Shown here: positions 1-9,937 of the stretch, piece after piece
Layout: every line of letters starts with the position of its first letter
Numbering within the stretch: position 1 is the stretch's first letter
Source: Paenibacillus sp. DCT19
Lineage (GTDB): Bacteria > Bacillota > Bacilli > Paenibacillales > Paenibacillaceae
Direction: 5' to 3'
Assembly (NCBI RefSeq): GCF_003268635.1
Contig: NZ_CP029639.1
Location: 879,501-943,500 of the forward strand
Length of the DNA: 64,000 nucleotides
Translations under genes and position numbers: made by a program
The notes under the pieces: model-generated
The model's database searches: none
Told to the model about the DNA's origin: nothing
Seen by the model: the letters and a program-made list of their open reading frames with translations, nothing else

Positions 1-1
1 T

Positions 2-322
2 GGTGCATTATGGATCATTCAAGTGGTTGGGCTAGCTTCCGGTGGGAAGCTGAATTTATTTGTACAGATTGGAAAGGCCGTACTTCCTGGCAAAGGTTCA
101 GAGACCCAGGCGGTGGAACTGCAACGGTTCAATAATATTCTCGCTGTTATTTTCCTGACCTTGGCGCTATTGTCGTTTGCTCTAAGCTGGACCGTGGCTG
201 GTTATATATTCTCGGTAATGCTACTTCTTGCTGCTAGTGCTGCATTGCTGGGATATTGTGTAGGATGCACGATCTACTTCTGGTATAAACAGCTCCGTGC
301 GGGTAGAAAGATCGGTTTCTAA
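2..322 (+). CDS. C-terminal part of a small membrane protein (5' end off window)
   Basis: The reading frame is open from base 2, so the gene begins upstream of the window. A GTG at 23 exists but nothing shows it is the start. The visible 107 residues contain a soluble stretch with the sequence KLNLFVQIGKAVLPGKG followed by two hydrophobic segments (roughly residues 45-65 and 68-95 of the visible part). It ends in a basic tail (YKQLRAGRKIGF), which suggests a two-helix membrane protein with a cytoplasmic C-terminus. The layout resembles small DUF3784-type proteins of Firmicutes, but I do not recognise it with certainty. A strong intrinsic terminator follows 20 bases after the stop. Confidence 0.6.
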   Translation, partial: GALWIIQVVGLASGGKLNLFVQIGKAVLPGKGSETQAVELQRFNNILAVIFLTLALLSFALSWTVAGYIFSVMLLLAASAALLGYCVGCTIYFWYKQLRAGRKIGF

Positions 323-342
323 ATCTATATATGTAAGAAAGT

Positions 343-371
343 GCGACTTCCTGAATAGGGGGTCGTTTTTT
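343..371 (+). terminator. Rho-independent terminator
   Basis: A 9-bp stem (GCGACTTCC against GGGGGTCGT, with G-T wobbles) closes a 6-base loop and is followed by six T. It ends the membrane-protein gene. The rest of the gap up to about 815 holds only the hairpin at 652-681. Confidence 0.75.
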
Positions 372-651
372 GTTGTGACATTCCAATTATTTAGATGACT
401 TATTAAAGTATGAGGTTTGTTACGATACATCGATGTAGTAAGCATTTTGATCCAAATCATGTGAAGCAGTACGGTTTGTTAAAGCTGTCGTAGGTTAAAT
501 TTTGCTCAAGCGGGTAGAATGGTAGTTTATAAAATCTGTTTTGGAGAACATCATGTGTTATGTAAAATGAACCATTTTCATCGAGGGCTAGGTTGGTTGC
601 ATTCTATAGGCTAGGACAAGTTCACAATTGATGATATGATGTAATATAAAG

Positions 652-681
652 GCTCAGGGAATGAGACGGAATTCCTTGAGC
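652..681. other. Hairpin in the gap upstream of dgkB
   Basis: GCTCAGGGAAT and ATTCCTTGAGC can form an 11-bp stem (one wobble) around an 8-base loop. No T tract follows, so this is not a standard terminator. It lies in the otherwise empty 372-815 gap and could be part of the dgkB leader. I see no recognisable riboswitch. Confidence 0.4.
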
Positions 682-830
682 ATAGATATAGGATAACAAC
701 ATTGTTAAGGCATGATTAACGGATAGGATGAGTTGGGTAAATTTTGGATAGCGCAAGATGCTTACAATGAAAGCTAATGAGAATGAGATCGTACAGACTC
801 ATGCATAATGTGGAATAGGTGGCGTATGAG

Positions 831-1712
831 ATGAAAAAAGCTCGTTTAATATACAATCCGACCTCAGGCCGGGAAGAAATGAAAAAACGTCTGGCTGATG
901 TGCTGCAGCGTTTGGATCAAGGCGGAATTGAAGCTTCGGTACATGCAACAACGGGTGAGGGAGATGCGACTCGTGAAGCAGAACTCGCCATTGAACGTGG
1001 ATACGATATGATTATTGCTGCTGGCGGCGACGGGACGCTGTATGAAGTTATCAACGGTATGGCTGAGCGTGAGAATCGTCCACCATTAGGCGTGTTCCCA
1101 CTTGGAACGACGAATGATTTTGCGCGTGCACTGGGGATTCCAAGGCAATGGGAGGATTACGTGGATCTGGTTATTAACCAGCAGCTTCGACCTCTGGACC
1201 TTGGGAAGGTGAACGATAAATATTTTATCAACATCGCAGGTGGAGGTTCATTGACTGAGCTGACCTACGAAGTGCCGAGTCGTCTGAAAACGATGATTGG
1301 GCAACTGGCCTATTATATGAAGGGCATTGAGAAAATGGCGAGCCTGTCTCCGCAGGAACTAATTATCCGTGCGGCAGGTCAGGAGGATATTCATGATGAA
1401 TTCATGTTATTCCTTATCGCGAATACAAACTCCGTTGGGGGCTTCGAGAAGCTTGCCCCAGGTGCAACAATTGATGATGGACTGTTCGATGTCATCGGTG
1501 TGCGCAAATGTAATCTGGCTGACATGATCCGCCTCGTAACGCTTGCACTGCGTGGTGAACACCTGAACGATAAGAAGGTTGTTCATTTCCAAACGGATTA
1601 TATGGAAGTGACTTCGCCAGGCTATGTGCAATTGAATTTGGATGGAGAGCTGGGTGGTACGCTTCCGGCAACGTTCAAGAATCTACGTCACCACCTGATG
1701 CTGTATCGTTGA
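831..1712 (+). CDS. dgkB: Diacylglycerol kinase, DgkB family
   Basis: Soluble lipid kinase of the DAGK_cat/YegS/DgkB family. It phosphorylates diacylglycerol with ATP to phosphatidic acid and recycles the diacylglycerol released during lipoteichoic acid synthesis at the membrane. The N-terminus ARLIYNPTSG and the glycine-rich AAGGDGTLYEVINGM (about residues 64-78) are the family's nucleotide-binding signatures, and PLGTTNDFARALG follows. The length of about 293 residues is normal. I prefer the ATG at 831, with AGGTGG eight bases upstream, over the GTG at 819, which lacks a ribosome site. The gene appears monocistronic, and a field of degenerate repeats begins directly after its stop. Confidence 0.93.
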   Translation: MKKARLIYNPTSGREEMKKRLADVLQRLDQGGIEASVHATTGEGDATREAELAIERGYDMIIAAGGDGTLYEVINGMAERENRPPLGVFPLGTTNDFARALGIPRQWEDYVDLVINQQLRPLDLGKVNDKYFINIAGGGSLTELTYEVPSRLKTMIGQLAYYMKGIEKMASLSPQELIIRAAGQEDIHDEFMLFLIANTNSVGGFEKLAPGATIDDGLFDVIGVRKCNLADMIRLVTLALRGEHLNDKKVVHFQTDYMEVTSPGYVQLNLDGELGGTLPATFKNLRHHLMLYR

Positions 1713-1719
1713 TTCAAGC

Positions 1720-2350
1720 GGGAGCTGGAAGTAGAAGTGTTTGTCATATGGGGAATCAGCAACTAGAAGTGGTGTAATGCGCTGAGGTCACCACCTGAGG
1801 TGCTACAAGATCGGGAAGCGATAACCAAAAGTGGTGCAAGATGCGAAATCTGTAATCGGAAGTGCTATGAGAAGAGGAAACGGCAATCAGAGCGCTGTAA
1901 GAGACGGAAGTTGTGATTAGGGGTGCTACGAGAGCGAGGAAGCTGGCAACTGAGGCGAATGATGCAACTAGAAGTGCTACAAGACCAGAAAGATACACCG
2001 AAGGCGAATGATGCAACTAGAAGTGCTACAAGACCAGAAAGAGACATCGAAGGCGAAGTTGTAACTAAACGTGCTACGATACTTGGAAGCTCTAACCAGA
2101 AATGATGTTTGACGCGGAAGTTGCAATTTGGAAGTGGTATAAGGTTGGCAAGCGACAAACAGATTGGCGAAAATAGCGGAAGATGTAGTCGGATGTGCTA
2201 CGATACTGGGGTCGCTGCAACCAAAAATGCTACAAGATGCGGAAGTGGAACATAAATCGGCAGACACTGGAGACACGTCTGGATTTGGAGAAAAGTTCTT
2301 AACACCCTTGTCATGAAGCGAGGAACCGTGTGCTGGGAGCTGCAAGTGGT
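1720..2350. repeat. Field of degenerate ~25-49 bp repeats, core AACYAGAAGTGCTACRAGA
   Basis: About fourteen diverged copies of a unit with core AACYAGAAGTGSTRYRAGA lie between dgkB and rlmD, for example at 1761, 1792, 1821, 1851, 1882, 1911, 1964, 2013, 2058, 2121, 2182 and 2213. The best pair is 1955-2003 and 2004-2052: two nearly identical 49-base units, with a decayed third at 2053. All copies have the same orientation. The open frames here on both strands are shifting and low in complexity and follow from the repeats. It looks like an old tandem minisatellite decaying by point mutation. Confidence 0.7.
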
Positions 2351-2473
2351 GCGAAAATAGTTCTTCGTTGAGCTACATGCTACGTGGATGAGTCGATAGA
2401 CTGAGTCGTTGATCGTAGAGCTTTTCCAGTTGCGGCGGTTGCCAAGATCACGTATAATCTCATGGGGTTCGTG

Positions 2474-2668
2474 CTAACGAACTCAGGAAGCCTTATTTTG
2501 GCGAAATGAGTAGAATTAGAATTCTAACGAATCTCAGCATCGCTATATAGACTGAAATGACCCAAAAAGATATGGAAACACGATTGTTGAATGAAATAAC
2601 GTCTCTGAAGTTCGTTAGAATTTTGGAACGTTATTTTTGATGTGAATAAGGTGTCTTAGATTCGTTAG
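2474..2668. repeat. MITE-like element with CTAACGAA / TTCGTTAG termini
   Basis: CTAACGAA occurs at 2474 and 2524, and its reverse complement TTCGTTAG at 2611 and 2661, giving nested inverted ends. The inner pair is extended: CTAACGAATCTCAG at 2524 against CTGAAGTTCGTTAG ending at 2618. No coding sequence lies between the ends. This is the form expected of a short non-autonomous repeat or REP-like element dispersed in a genome. Only one copy is in this window, so dispersal is not shown. Confidence 0.5.
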
Positions 2669-2706
2669 AGTTGATTATATATTAAGAAGAAAGAAGTGAA
2701 TGTACG

Positions 2707-4478
2707 TTGTCTAATACGAACCGCAGCGGTCGTGGAAAAAACCGCCGGAATTCGGCTGCCTCTCAGGGGCAAGGGAACGCATCAGCGTCCCGTCAGTCGA
2801 GTCAATCATCTCGTCCATCTACACGTCAGCAAGGGAAAGGGGTGCGGCCACAAGGTGCATCTCTTTCTACCGTTCGTCCGCAGGGGCGTGCGCGTGAAGC
2901 CGTGTCAATCGAAGGATTACCAGTTAGCAAAAATGAAGAGACGGTCATCGACATTATTGGCATGAACCATGATGGTGAGGGTGTGGGACGTGCCAATGGA
3001 TATACCCTTTTCGTACAAGGGGCACTTCCGGGTGAGACCGTACGTGTGCGCGTAATGAAAACCAAGAAACAGTATGGCTATGCCAAACTTCTGGAGATCG
3101 TAAAGGCTAGCCCGGATCGGGTATCCGCGCCTTGTCCAATCTACGATCAGTGTGGCGGCTGCCAGATCCAGCATATGAGTTATGCCGGACAGCTTGCGTG
3201 GAAACGCCAGCTTGTAGTGGATAATTTGCAGCGGATCGGTAAGCTGAATGTGATAGTGGAGGATGCAGAGACGCTGGCATCCAACTCGCAGGATGATTTT
3301 ACAGTTGATGCGGCGAAGCTGGAGGGACGGTTAGAACAGGATGCGAATCAGACAACTGGACAGGCTACTTCGGATGCCAACAGCAATGAAAGCAACCGCA
3401 TCCGTCTGCGGCTAGAAGGTGTCGCGAATGAAGAAGACACAGCGCAGGGGATTCGTGTACTTCCTACGATGGGCATGACCGAGCCTTGGCGTTACCGCAA
3501 TAAGGCACAGGTGCCGATTGGTGTAACCGAAGGTGGACTAGTGGGTGGATTTTATGCCAAAGGTAGTCACCGTATTATCGACATGGAGACATGCCTCATC
3601 CAGCATGAGCACAACGACGAAGTGGTTGCCAAGGTGAAGGAGATCGGCAGTCATTTTGGAATTAGTGCGTATAACGAAGAGACAGGCCGTGGACTGTTGC
3701 GTCATGTCGTTGTGAAAAAAGCGTTCCGTACAGGTGAGATGATGCTCGTGCTCGTTACCAATGGTCGGGATATTCCGTACAAGGATGAGTGGATTGGCAG
3801 TATCCGTGAAGCGATCCCGCAAGTGGCGAGCATCTGCCAGAACGTGAACAAGAAACAAACGAACGTGATCTTCGGGGATGAAACCCGTGTCCTATGGGGC
3901 GTGATGTAATCTATGATTTTATAGGCGATGTGCAATTTGCCATCTCAGCTCGTTCATTCTACCAGGTAAACCCGGTTCAGACGGAAGTGCTGTATGGCAA
4001 AACGGTGGAGTATGCTGGACTCAGCGGCAAAGAAACCGTTATTGATGCCTATTGCGGCATCGGTACAATCTCTCTTTTCCTCGCACAGCATGCAGATCAG
4101 GTGTATGGCGTTGAGATTGTGCCTGAAGCTATCGAGGATGCTCGTAGCAATGCGTTGTTGAACGAAATGAAGAACGTGAAGTTCGAAGTCGGTGCATCTG
4201 AGGATGTCATTCCACGTTGGAAAGAGCAAGGTATCGAAGCCGATGTCATCGTTGTTGATCCACCGCGTAAGGGCTGTGACCCACGTTTGCTCAATACCAT
4301 TCTGGAGATGAAGCCAGAGCGCGTGGTGTACGTGAGTTGTAACCCAAGTACGTTGGCACGCGACCTGCGTGTGCTGGAGGATGGCGGATATCGGACGGTA
4401 GAGGTTACGCCGGTGGACATGTTCCCACATACGGTGCATGTGGAGGTAGTAATAGGAATGCAACGCAAAGATACCTAG
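2707..4478 (+). pseudogene. rlmD: 23S rRNA (uracil-5-)-methyltransferase RlmD family, frameshifted
   Basis: SAM-dependent RNA m5U methyltransferase. The first part (2707-3909, TTG start) has a basic low-complexity N-terminus, a TRAM domain (about residues 70-135) and the Fe-S cysteines CPIYDQCGGCQ (about 142-151). An acidic family-specific insert (about 185-235) and the start of the catalytic domain follow. The second part, in another frame and open to 4478, has the SAM motif [16 protein letters not shown] and the catalytic-cysteine motif [13 protein letters not shown]. At 3896-3899 a run of four G replaces an expected five. Restoring one G joins RVLWG to [20 protein letters not shown] with no loss. 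It is either a recent one-base deletion or a homopolymer sequencing error. If the sequence is correct, the product stops before its catalytic core. Confidence 0.85.
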
Positions 4479-4632
4479 AAATCCTTTGTTTTCAACACTT
4501 TGCGCCGTTTACGACTTTTACGAAGGATGGCTCTGATTTCAAAAATAAGGTTCTAAAGGAAAGAATTGAGGTTTCGGTCGTGCTGGATCTTGGTTTTGAC
4601 GTCGAGTGTGTAGACATGTAGTAAAGTGTGTG

Positions 4633-4660
4633 GAGCGTCTTTAATTAGGCGCTCTTTTTT
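4633..4660 (+). terminator. Rho-independent terminator after rlmD
   Basis: GAGCGTC pairs with GGCGCTC around an 8-base loop and is followed by a run of T to 4660. It marks the end of the core segment. Immediately to the right the sequence becomes AT-rich and the accessory island begins. Confidence 0.75.
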
Positions 4661-4825
4661 AGTTATATGGAGTGATAATTTTTGTTTATGGACACAGCTA
4701 AAAATCATATGTAATTCTCGCAAAAGTGTGAGTTTTCTTGTTTTATAGAGGTTTTTGTCAATAAAACACGAATACTACTTTATCCAATGATTTTGTAAGA
4801 ATATTCTAATGGAGGGAGAGGGGAA

Positions 4826-4864
4826 ATGAAAAGGAGAAGGTTGCAAGAGACGTGGCATAACTGA
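4826..4864 (+). CDS. Possible 12-residue leader peptide
   Basis: ATG at 4826 sits just behind an unusually strong purine-rich ribosome site (GGAGGGAGAGGGG). It opens a 12-codon, arginine-rich frame (MKRRRLQETWHN). It lies in the 4661-4982 gap upstream of the large helicase gene. The ribosome site is the only support. It could be a regulatory leader or chance. Confidence 0.2.
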   Translation: MKRRRLQETWHN

Positions 4865-4927
4865 AGATACATACTTAATTATTTAATTGTTTCCTATGGT
4901 GATGTTAACGGTAGTATAGATTCTGTA

Positions 4928-4960
4928 TTGACAAATAGTTTATTGAAAAGTTTCTACTAT
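4928..4960 (+). promoter_or_regulatory. Candidate promoter for the GHKL-helicase gene
   Basis: A perfect -35 TTGACA at 4928-4933 is followed by TTTCTA at 4951 (17-base spacing) or the better-matching TACTAT at 4955 (21-base spacing). Neither -10 is ideal. The site lies 25-30 bases upstream of the ribosome site of the 4983 gene. Confidence 0.4.
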
Positions 4961-4982
4961 AAGTGATTTTGGGGGAATACTT

Positions 4983-7900
4983 ATGAATGCTCAGGACGAA
5001 ATTTACTTTAACCAATTATCGAAGCATAGGGCGGGTCTTGCTAATGCGCTTGATGATCCTGCTCTGCGTGGAGTTAAAAACAGTGTTGTCGAGAAGTATT
5101 CTGATCAGGCCCATTTTATTTACGAGTTACTCCAAAACGCAGATGATGCAAAAGCGACATTTGCACGTTTTGTACTGTGCAGGGATAAACTAATTTTTGC
5201 TCATAACGGATCTCGGAGATTTTCTATATCTGATCCGGCAACTGAAGAAGTGGATTCAGTATATAATGCTTTAGGAGATATTAATGCAATAACGTCGATA
5301 GCTAACTCAAGTAAACGGGATCAGAGTGAAGCCTCAATTGGTAAATTCGGTGTAGGTTTCAAATCCGTGTTTCAGTATACTTCAACACCACATATTTATG
5401 ACCCTAACTTCTATTTTAAAATAGAGCGCTTTATTGTTCCGAAAATAATTAGTACAGATTATTATGATAGAAAAGAAAGCGAAACATTATTTGTTTTTCC
5501 ATTTGACCATTCGGAAAGAAGTGCTGAGGAGGCATATGAGGATATTTTTGATAAGCTTCGCTCACTAGAGTACCCTCTATTATTTCTATCGCATCTTAAG
5601 GATATTGAATTTGAACTTCCGAATGTTTTAGGATTATACGGAAAAAACATAATACAAACGCAACACTTTGATGACACAGTTGCGGAACGCGTTTGCCTTA
5701 CACAAAATGATGGAGAAGAAATCTATGACAATAATTTGTGGCTGTTTTCACGTGAACATGATCACGGACACACCTACTCGGTTGGCTTTTTTCTTGATGA
5801 AAAAGAGAATCTGATTGCAAAACAACATCCAGCCTTTTGTTTTTTCTTGACAAAGGAATCAACAGGGTTGAACTTTATCATTAATGCTCCTTTTCTGCTT
5901 ACTGATAGCCGTGAGGGAATTCGAGCAGGTGTGCAGCATAATAAAGATTTAGTTAAACTGTTGGGGGATTTAGCAGCGGATAGTTTGGTTTATCTCAAAG
6001 ATGTTGTTCTGGGCAATGGTCACTCGCTTATTAATGACGAGATATTTGAGATTATTCCGTACAATGGAAATATATTTAGTGATGTAAATGATAAAAGGAA
6101 AATATCATTCCAGCCATTCTATACTGCTATTTTGGAAAAGATGAGTAGTGAGGAGCTATTGCTTTCTTCGGATGGTTTTGTATCAAAGGAAAATGCTTAT
6201 TGGGCCTTTGTGCCTCAAATCGCAGAATTATTTACAAATGCTCAGTTGGCAGAATTAAGTGGAAACGAAAAGGCAAAATGGGTGTTTACATCGTTTGGCA
6301 GGCAGGATACACTCCGTAAAAATAAGGAACTTACTGAGTATATTGATTTAATAACACATAATTGGCTTGACGAAGACAACATTATTAGTGGATGGAGACA
6401 TGAGAGAAGCAAAACCTTAGTTGGTGGTATTAACAATGCCTATATTGAGGCACAGTCGGTTATGTGGTTACATTTATTTTATCGATGGGTTGCTGAAACA
6501 AGTGGGCGAACGAAACTGGTAAGGACTAAGCCCATATTCCTTAATCAAGATAGAAAGGCTGTTGCTGCTTTTGATGCAACCGGACACAATGTGTTGTTTT
6601 TGCCTACAGATACAGCAGGATATAATACTGTATTTCCAGATTTATTGGAAAATGAAGATACAACTAAATTTCTAGCACATCTTGGGATAGAAAAGCCTTC
6701 TTTACGAGATGAAATTTACAATCATATTCTTCCACTGTATAGAGATAGTATTAAAGCGATTAATACAGGGCCACACTTTTTGAAATTTTTTGAATACTAT
6801 CGATCTTGTACACAAAAAGAGATTAATGAATTTATTAAGCTAATTAAAGACTGCGAGTTTATTAAATATCGTTCTAGTGATAATGACACTGTTTATCGAG
6901 GAAAGGCGAGCCTTCTTTATTTTCCAAACCAATTGTTAAAAATATGGTTTCAGGCTAAGCCAAATACAAAATTCATAAAGTTTGAAGAGTATGTGCAACT
7001 TGTTGGTGAGGATAGCAAAGAAGAATTAATCAGTTTTTTAACTGACCTTGGTGTAAAGGATGAACCAAGGGTTTTAACCCGTGTATTAAGTAACCAAGAG
7101 GCTAATCAAATTCGTTCTGATTGGCCATATTCTAGTAGAGACACAAGATGGAGCGAAAAGTATATTGATGGAATGAAAGAGGTAGTAGAGTATTTAGTTC
7201 TAAACCAAGATGCTAGTTTATCAGTCATGATATGGAATCGATTATTGAAGTATGTTGAATATGGTTATTATCATAATAGTTTACGGAGTGTAATGCGTGG
7301 AAAATATGAATATTTTTACCGTACTTCGCTAATGTTAGAGTTTGATTCGAGTGAAGCCTTGAGGCTCCGTACAGAACCGTGGCTCATGAATGGAAAGGGT
7401 GAATTTGTATCAGCAGGTGAATTAACACTTCACACACTATCAGAACAATACGACAGGTCAAAAGACGAAGTAGTGGAGCTTATCCAGTACTTGGGGATTG
7501 AGAAAAATACTGTAGCAGACGAAGATAACCTAACAGATGAGCAACGAGAAAAAATTGAACGAGCCGAAGCTTTTTTTGATATTCCACTTGAAGAACTTAA
7601 ACGTTTTGCTGAACAATATCGTAATAACAAAAAAAATGCACCTTTTCATCTTTCGGAAGGTGATAAGCCTCAAGCACCAGCGAAGGAGTCACCTTCTTCA
7701 AAAGATGATGTTTTGAATATGTTAGAAGATATTATTAAGAATTTCACTCCCGATTCAACAGGAGTACATGAAAAAGTCGCTTCCAATAATAATGAGGAGA
7801 AAGTAGATTCTGACGAGGATGACTACACAAAGCCATCTATAAATTACGGTGAAAAAATCAAGCAAGCAAAACTACGGAGTGCAAGTGAAATAGAAAAAAT

Positions 7901-9779
7901 TGCAGTTCTTGATGAGCTAACACAAAAAGCAATGAATGCTAAAAAATATTCTTTTGGCTGGTTTAATGCTCTGCTTGAACTTGAATCTTTAAATAGTGGC
8001 GAGAATAATGCTAACAGTAGGGAAATTTCTATAACTTTCTCCAAGGTGGAGTTGGATGAAGGGACATCAAGAACTCTTATTTTAAAGCATCCAAACCGTT
8101 ATATACCTCAATCTATGGAAGACCTTGCAGATATCCCACTTGAATTACATTTTGCTAATCTTCCGACGGTAAAAGTTGCAGTTGAGGTAGTTAGCGTTAA
8201 ATCATACACGCTAAGAGCGAAATTGCGGACCAATGCGCAGATTGAAGGAGTAGATCTGAATCTCGTTAGAGAAGCAAAAATTGAAGCTAGAAATCCTGTT
8301 TTCTTAATAGAAGAGTTGCGGAAAGGGTTCACAAAACTGGATTTCAATGATGATTATGATATGCAAAGCAATCTTTGTGATAATATCGAATTTGTTTTTG
8401 GTCCACCTGGAACTGGAAAAACAACACATTTGGCTAGAGAAGTTATTCTGCCATTAATGAAAAAGCCTAATGAATTAAAGGTTCTTGTGTTGGCTCCGAC
8501 CAATAAAGCAGGAGATGTTCTTACACGACGTCTTATGGATTGTATGGGATCTGATCTTAGTTATACTGACTGGTTAGTACGCTTTGGAGCTACCAACGAC
8601 AGTGTTATTGAGCAGAGTGGTGTGTTTCGTGACAAGACAACTGATATTCGATCTTTCCCGAGAAATGTCACGGTTACAACAATTGCTCGTTTCCCGTATG
8701 ACTACTTCTTACCCGATACAAGCACACGACTTCATTTAAATGCTCTTAAATGGGACTACATTATAATTGATGAAGCATCAATGATTTCGCTCGCCAATAT
8801 CATTTTTCCACTTTACAAAAAAACACCGGAGCGATTTATTATTGCGGGAGACCCTTTTCAGATTGAGCCTATTACTACCAGTGATATTTGGAAAAATGAA
8901 AATATATATACTATGGTCCAACTTAACTCGTTTACTGAACCTAAAACCATTCCTCATACTTACCCTATTGAGCTTTTGACTACTCAATATAGAAGTATTC
9001 CTGAAATTGGAGAGGTGTTCAGTAAGTTTGCTTATGGTGGAGTACTAAAGCACAATCGAAGTTCAAAAAGTAAGCGCTCGTTGCCTGTTGAGAAATTTAT
9101 TGATTTTAAGCCTTTAAACATTATTAAGTTCCCAGTCAGTAAACATGAAAGTATCTATCGACCAAAGCGATTACAGAGCAGAAGTAACTATCAGATATAC
9201 TCAGCATTATTCTCTTTTGAGTTTATAAAACACTTATCTTCAGCTATCCAATCTGATGAAACATTTCGTATTGGTTTAATTGCCCCTTATCGGGCACAGT
9301 CAGATTTAATTGATAGGCTATTATCTTCAACTACACTACCAAAAAACGTAGATGTCCAAGTTGGAACGATACACGGTTTCCAAGGAGATGAATGTGATAT
9401 TATTATCGCATTATTTAATCCTCCTCCATCAATTTCATCTTCCAAGGAAATGTTTCTAAACAAACTAAACATTATAAACGTATCAATCAGCCGTGCAAAG
9501 GATTATTTTTTTGTAATAATGCCAGATGATGTAACTGAAAACGTGGGTAATCTCACATTGATTAAGAAGGTTGAGAATTTAATTAAAGAACAGTCTTGCT
9601 GGCAGGAACATCACTCTTCTTCAATTGAAGAGTTGGTCTTTGGGAGCAGTACCCACATTGAGGATAACTCATTTTCAACAAGTCATCAGTTGGTAAATGT
9701 CTATGGAAAGCCAGAAAAACGTTATGAAGTAAGGAGCGAAGATAATGCTGTTGACGTTCAGATTCATGAGCAGGATTAA
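4983..9779 (+). CDS. Giant GHKL ATPase - SF1 helicase fusion protein
   Basis: This 1598-residue protein has two ATPase modules. The N-terminus has the HSP90/sacsin-like GHKL fold: N-box ELLQNADDA (residues 48-56, Asn52) and G2 box GKFGVGFKS (about 119-127), with NSSK before it. The middle (about 330-1100) is unrecognised and contains a charged linker (about 870-970). The C-terminus is a UPF1-like superfamily 1 helicase: Walker A FGPPGTGKTT (about 1139), Walker B IIIDEASM (about 1260), GDPFQIEPI, LTTQYRSIPEIGE, GTIHGFQGDECD (about 1460) and NVSISRAKD (about 1500). The start has GGGGGAA seven bases upstream. GHKL-plus-helicase fusions are typical of defence islands. It is monocistronic, between a candidate promoter and its own terminator. 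A DNA-sensing or DNA-processing defence role is inferred. Confidence 0.85.
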   Translation: MNAQDEIYFNQLSKHRAGLANALDDPALRGVKNSVVEKYSDQAHFIYELLQNADDAKATFARFVLCRDKLIFAHNGSRRFSISDPATEEVDSVYNALGDINAITSIANSSKRDQSEASIGKFGVGFKSVFQYTSTPHIYDPNFYFKIERFIVPKIISTDYYDRKESETLFVFPFDHSERSAEEAYEDIFDKLRSLEYPLLFLSHLKDIEFELPNVLGLYGKNIIQTQHFDDTVAERVCLTQNDGEEIYDNNLWLFSREHDHGHTYSVGFFLDEKENLIAKQHPAFCFFLTKESTGLNFIINAPFLLTDSREGIRAGVQHNKDLVKLLGDLAADSLVYLKDVVLGNGHSLINDEIFEIIPYNGNIFSDVNDKRKISFQPFYTAILEKMSSEELLLSSDGFVSKENAYWAFVPQIAELFTNAQLAELSGNEKAKWVFTSFGRQDTLRKNKELTEYIDLITHNWLDEDNIISGWRHERSKTLVGGINNAYIEAQSVMWLHLFYRWVAETSGRTKLVRTKPIFLNQDRKAVAAFDATGHNVLFLPTDTAGYNTVFPDLLENEDTTKFLAHLGIEKPSLRDEIYNHILPLYRDSIKAINTGPHFLKFFEYYRSCTQKEINEFIKLIKDCEFIKYRSSDNDTVYRGKASLLYFPNQLLKIWFQAKPNTKFIKFEEYVQLVGEDSKEELISFLTDLGVKDEPRVLTRVLSNQEANQIRSDWPYSSRDTRWSEKYIDGMKEVVEYLVLNQDASLSVMIWNRLLKYVEYGYYHNSLRSVMRGKYEYFYRTSLMLEFDSSEALRLRTEPWLMNGKGEFVSAGELTLHTLSEQYDRSKDEVVELIQYLGIEKNTVADEDNLTDEQREKIERAEAFFDIPLEELKRFAEQYRNNKKNAPFHLSEGDKPQAPAKESPSSKDDVLNMLEDIIKNFTPDSTGVHEKVASNNNEEKVDSDEDDYTKPSINYGEKIKQAKLRSASEIEKIAVLDELTQKAMNAKKYSFGWFNALLELESLNSGENNANSREISITFSKVELDEGTSRTLILKHPNRYIPQSMEDLADIPLELHFANLPTVKVAVEVVSVKSYTLRAKLRTNAQIEGVDLNLVREAKIEARNPVFLIEELRKGFTKLDFNDDYDMQSNLCDNIEFVFGPPGTGKTTHLAREVILPLMKKPNELKVLVLAPTNKAGDVLTRRLMDCMGSDLSYTDWLVRFGATNDSVIEQSGVFRDKTTDIRSFPRNVTVTTIARFPYDYFLPDTSTRLHLNALKWDYIIIDEASMISLANIIFPLYKKTPERFIIAGDPFQIEPITTSDIWKNENIYTMVQLNSFTEPKTIPHTYPIELLTTQYRSIPEIGEVFSKFAYGGVLKHNRSSKSKRSLPVEKFIDFKPLNIIKFPVSKHESIYRPKRLQSRSNYQIYSALFSFEFIKHLSSAIQSDETFRIGLIAPYRAQSDLIDRLLSSTTLPKNVDVQVGTIHGFQGDECDIIIALFNPPPSISSSKEMFLNKLNIINVSISRAKDYFFVIMPDDVTENVGNLTLIKKVENLIKEQSCWQEHHSSSIEELVFGSSTHIEDNSFSTSHQLVNVYGKPEKRYEVRSEDNAVDVQIHEQD

Positions 9780-9828
9780 AGAGTAACTATTAGTTATTAC
9801 CAAAGACAAAGAATTATATAAATTATCC

Positions 9829-9861
9829 AAGAGAGTATCCTTCATCGGATACTCTCTTTTC
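9829..9861 (+). terminator. Rho-independent terminator of the GHKL-helicase gene
   Basis: AGAGAGTATCC and GGATACTCTCT form a perfect 11-bp stem with a 6-base loop, followed by TTTT. Confidence 0.85.
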
Positions 9862-9876
9862 ATATAGATATTCTTT

Positions 9877-9916
9877 AAAGCCGATTGCCCTGAATTTCAG
9901 CGCAGTCGGCTTTTTT
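9877..9916 (+). terminator. Terminator just upstream of the parA remnant
   Basis: AAAGCCGATT pairs with AGTCGGCTTT (one wobble) across a 17-base loop, followed by six T. Only 21 bases separate it from the parA start. It therefore probably ended the gene that originally preceded parA in the integrative element. Confidence 0.7.
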
Positions 9917-9937
9917 ACGTTGAAGGGAGGACATGAG

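Noticed and set aside
1756..2345. Several serine/threonine-rich minus-strand frames of 86-122 residues after dgkB
   Set aside because: They are produced by the degenerate repeat field, shift frame from copy to copy and lack ribosome sites.
1720..2350. CRISPR array
   Set aside because: Repeats are too diverged, spacers are not uniform and unique, and there are no cas genes nearby.
3954..4463. 169-residue minus-strand frame across the rlmD catalytic domain
   Set aside because: It is a shadow of a conserved methyltransferase coding strand.
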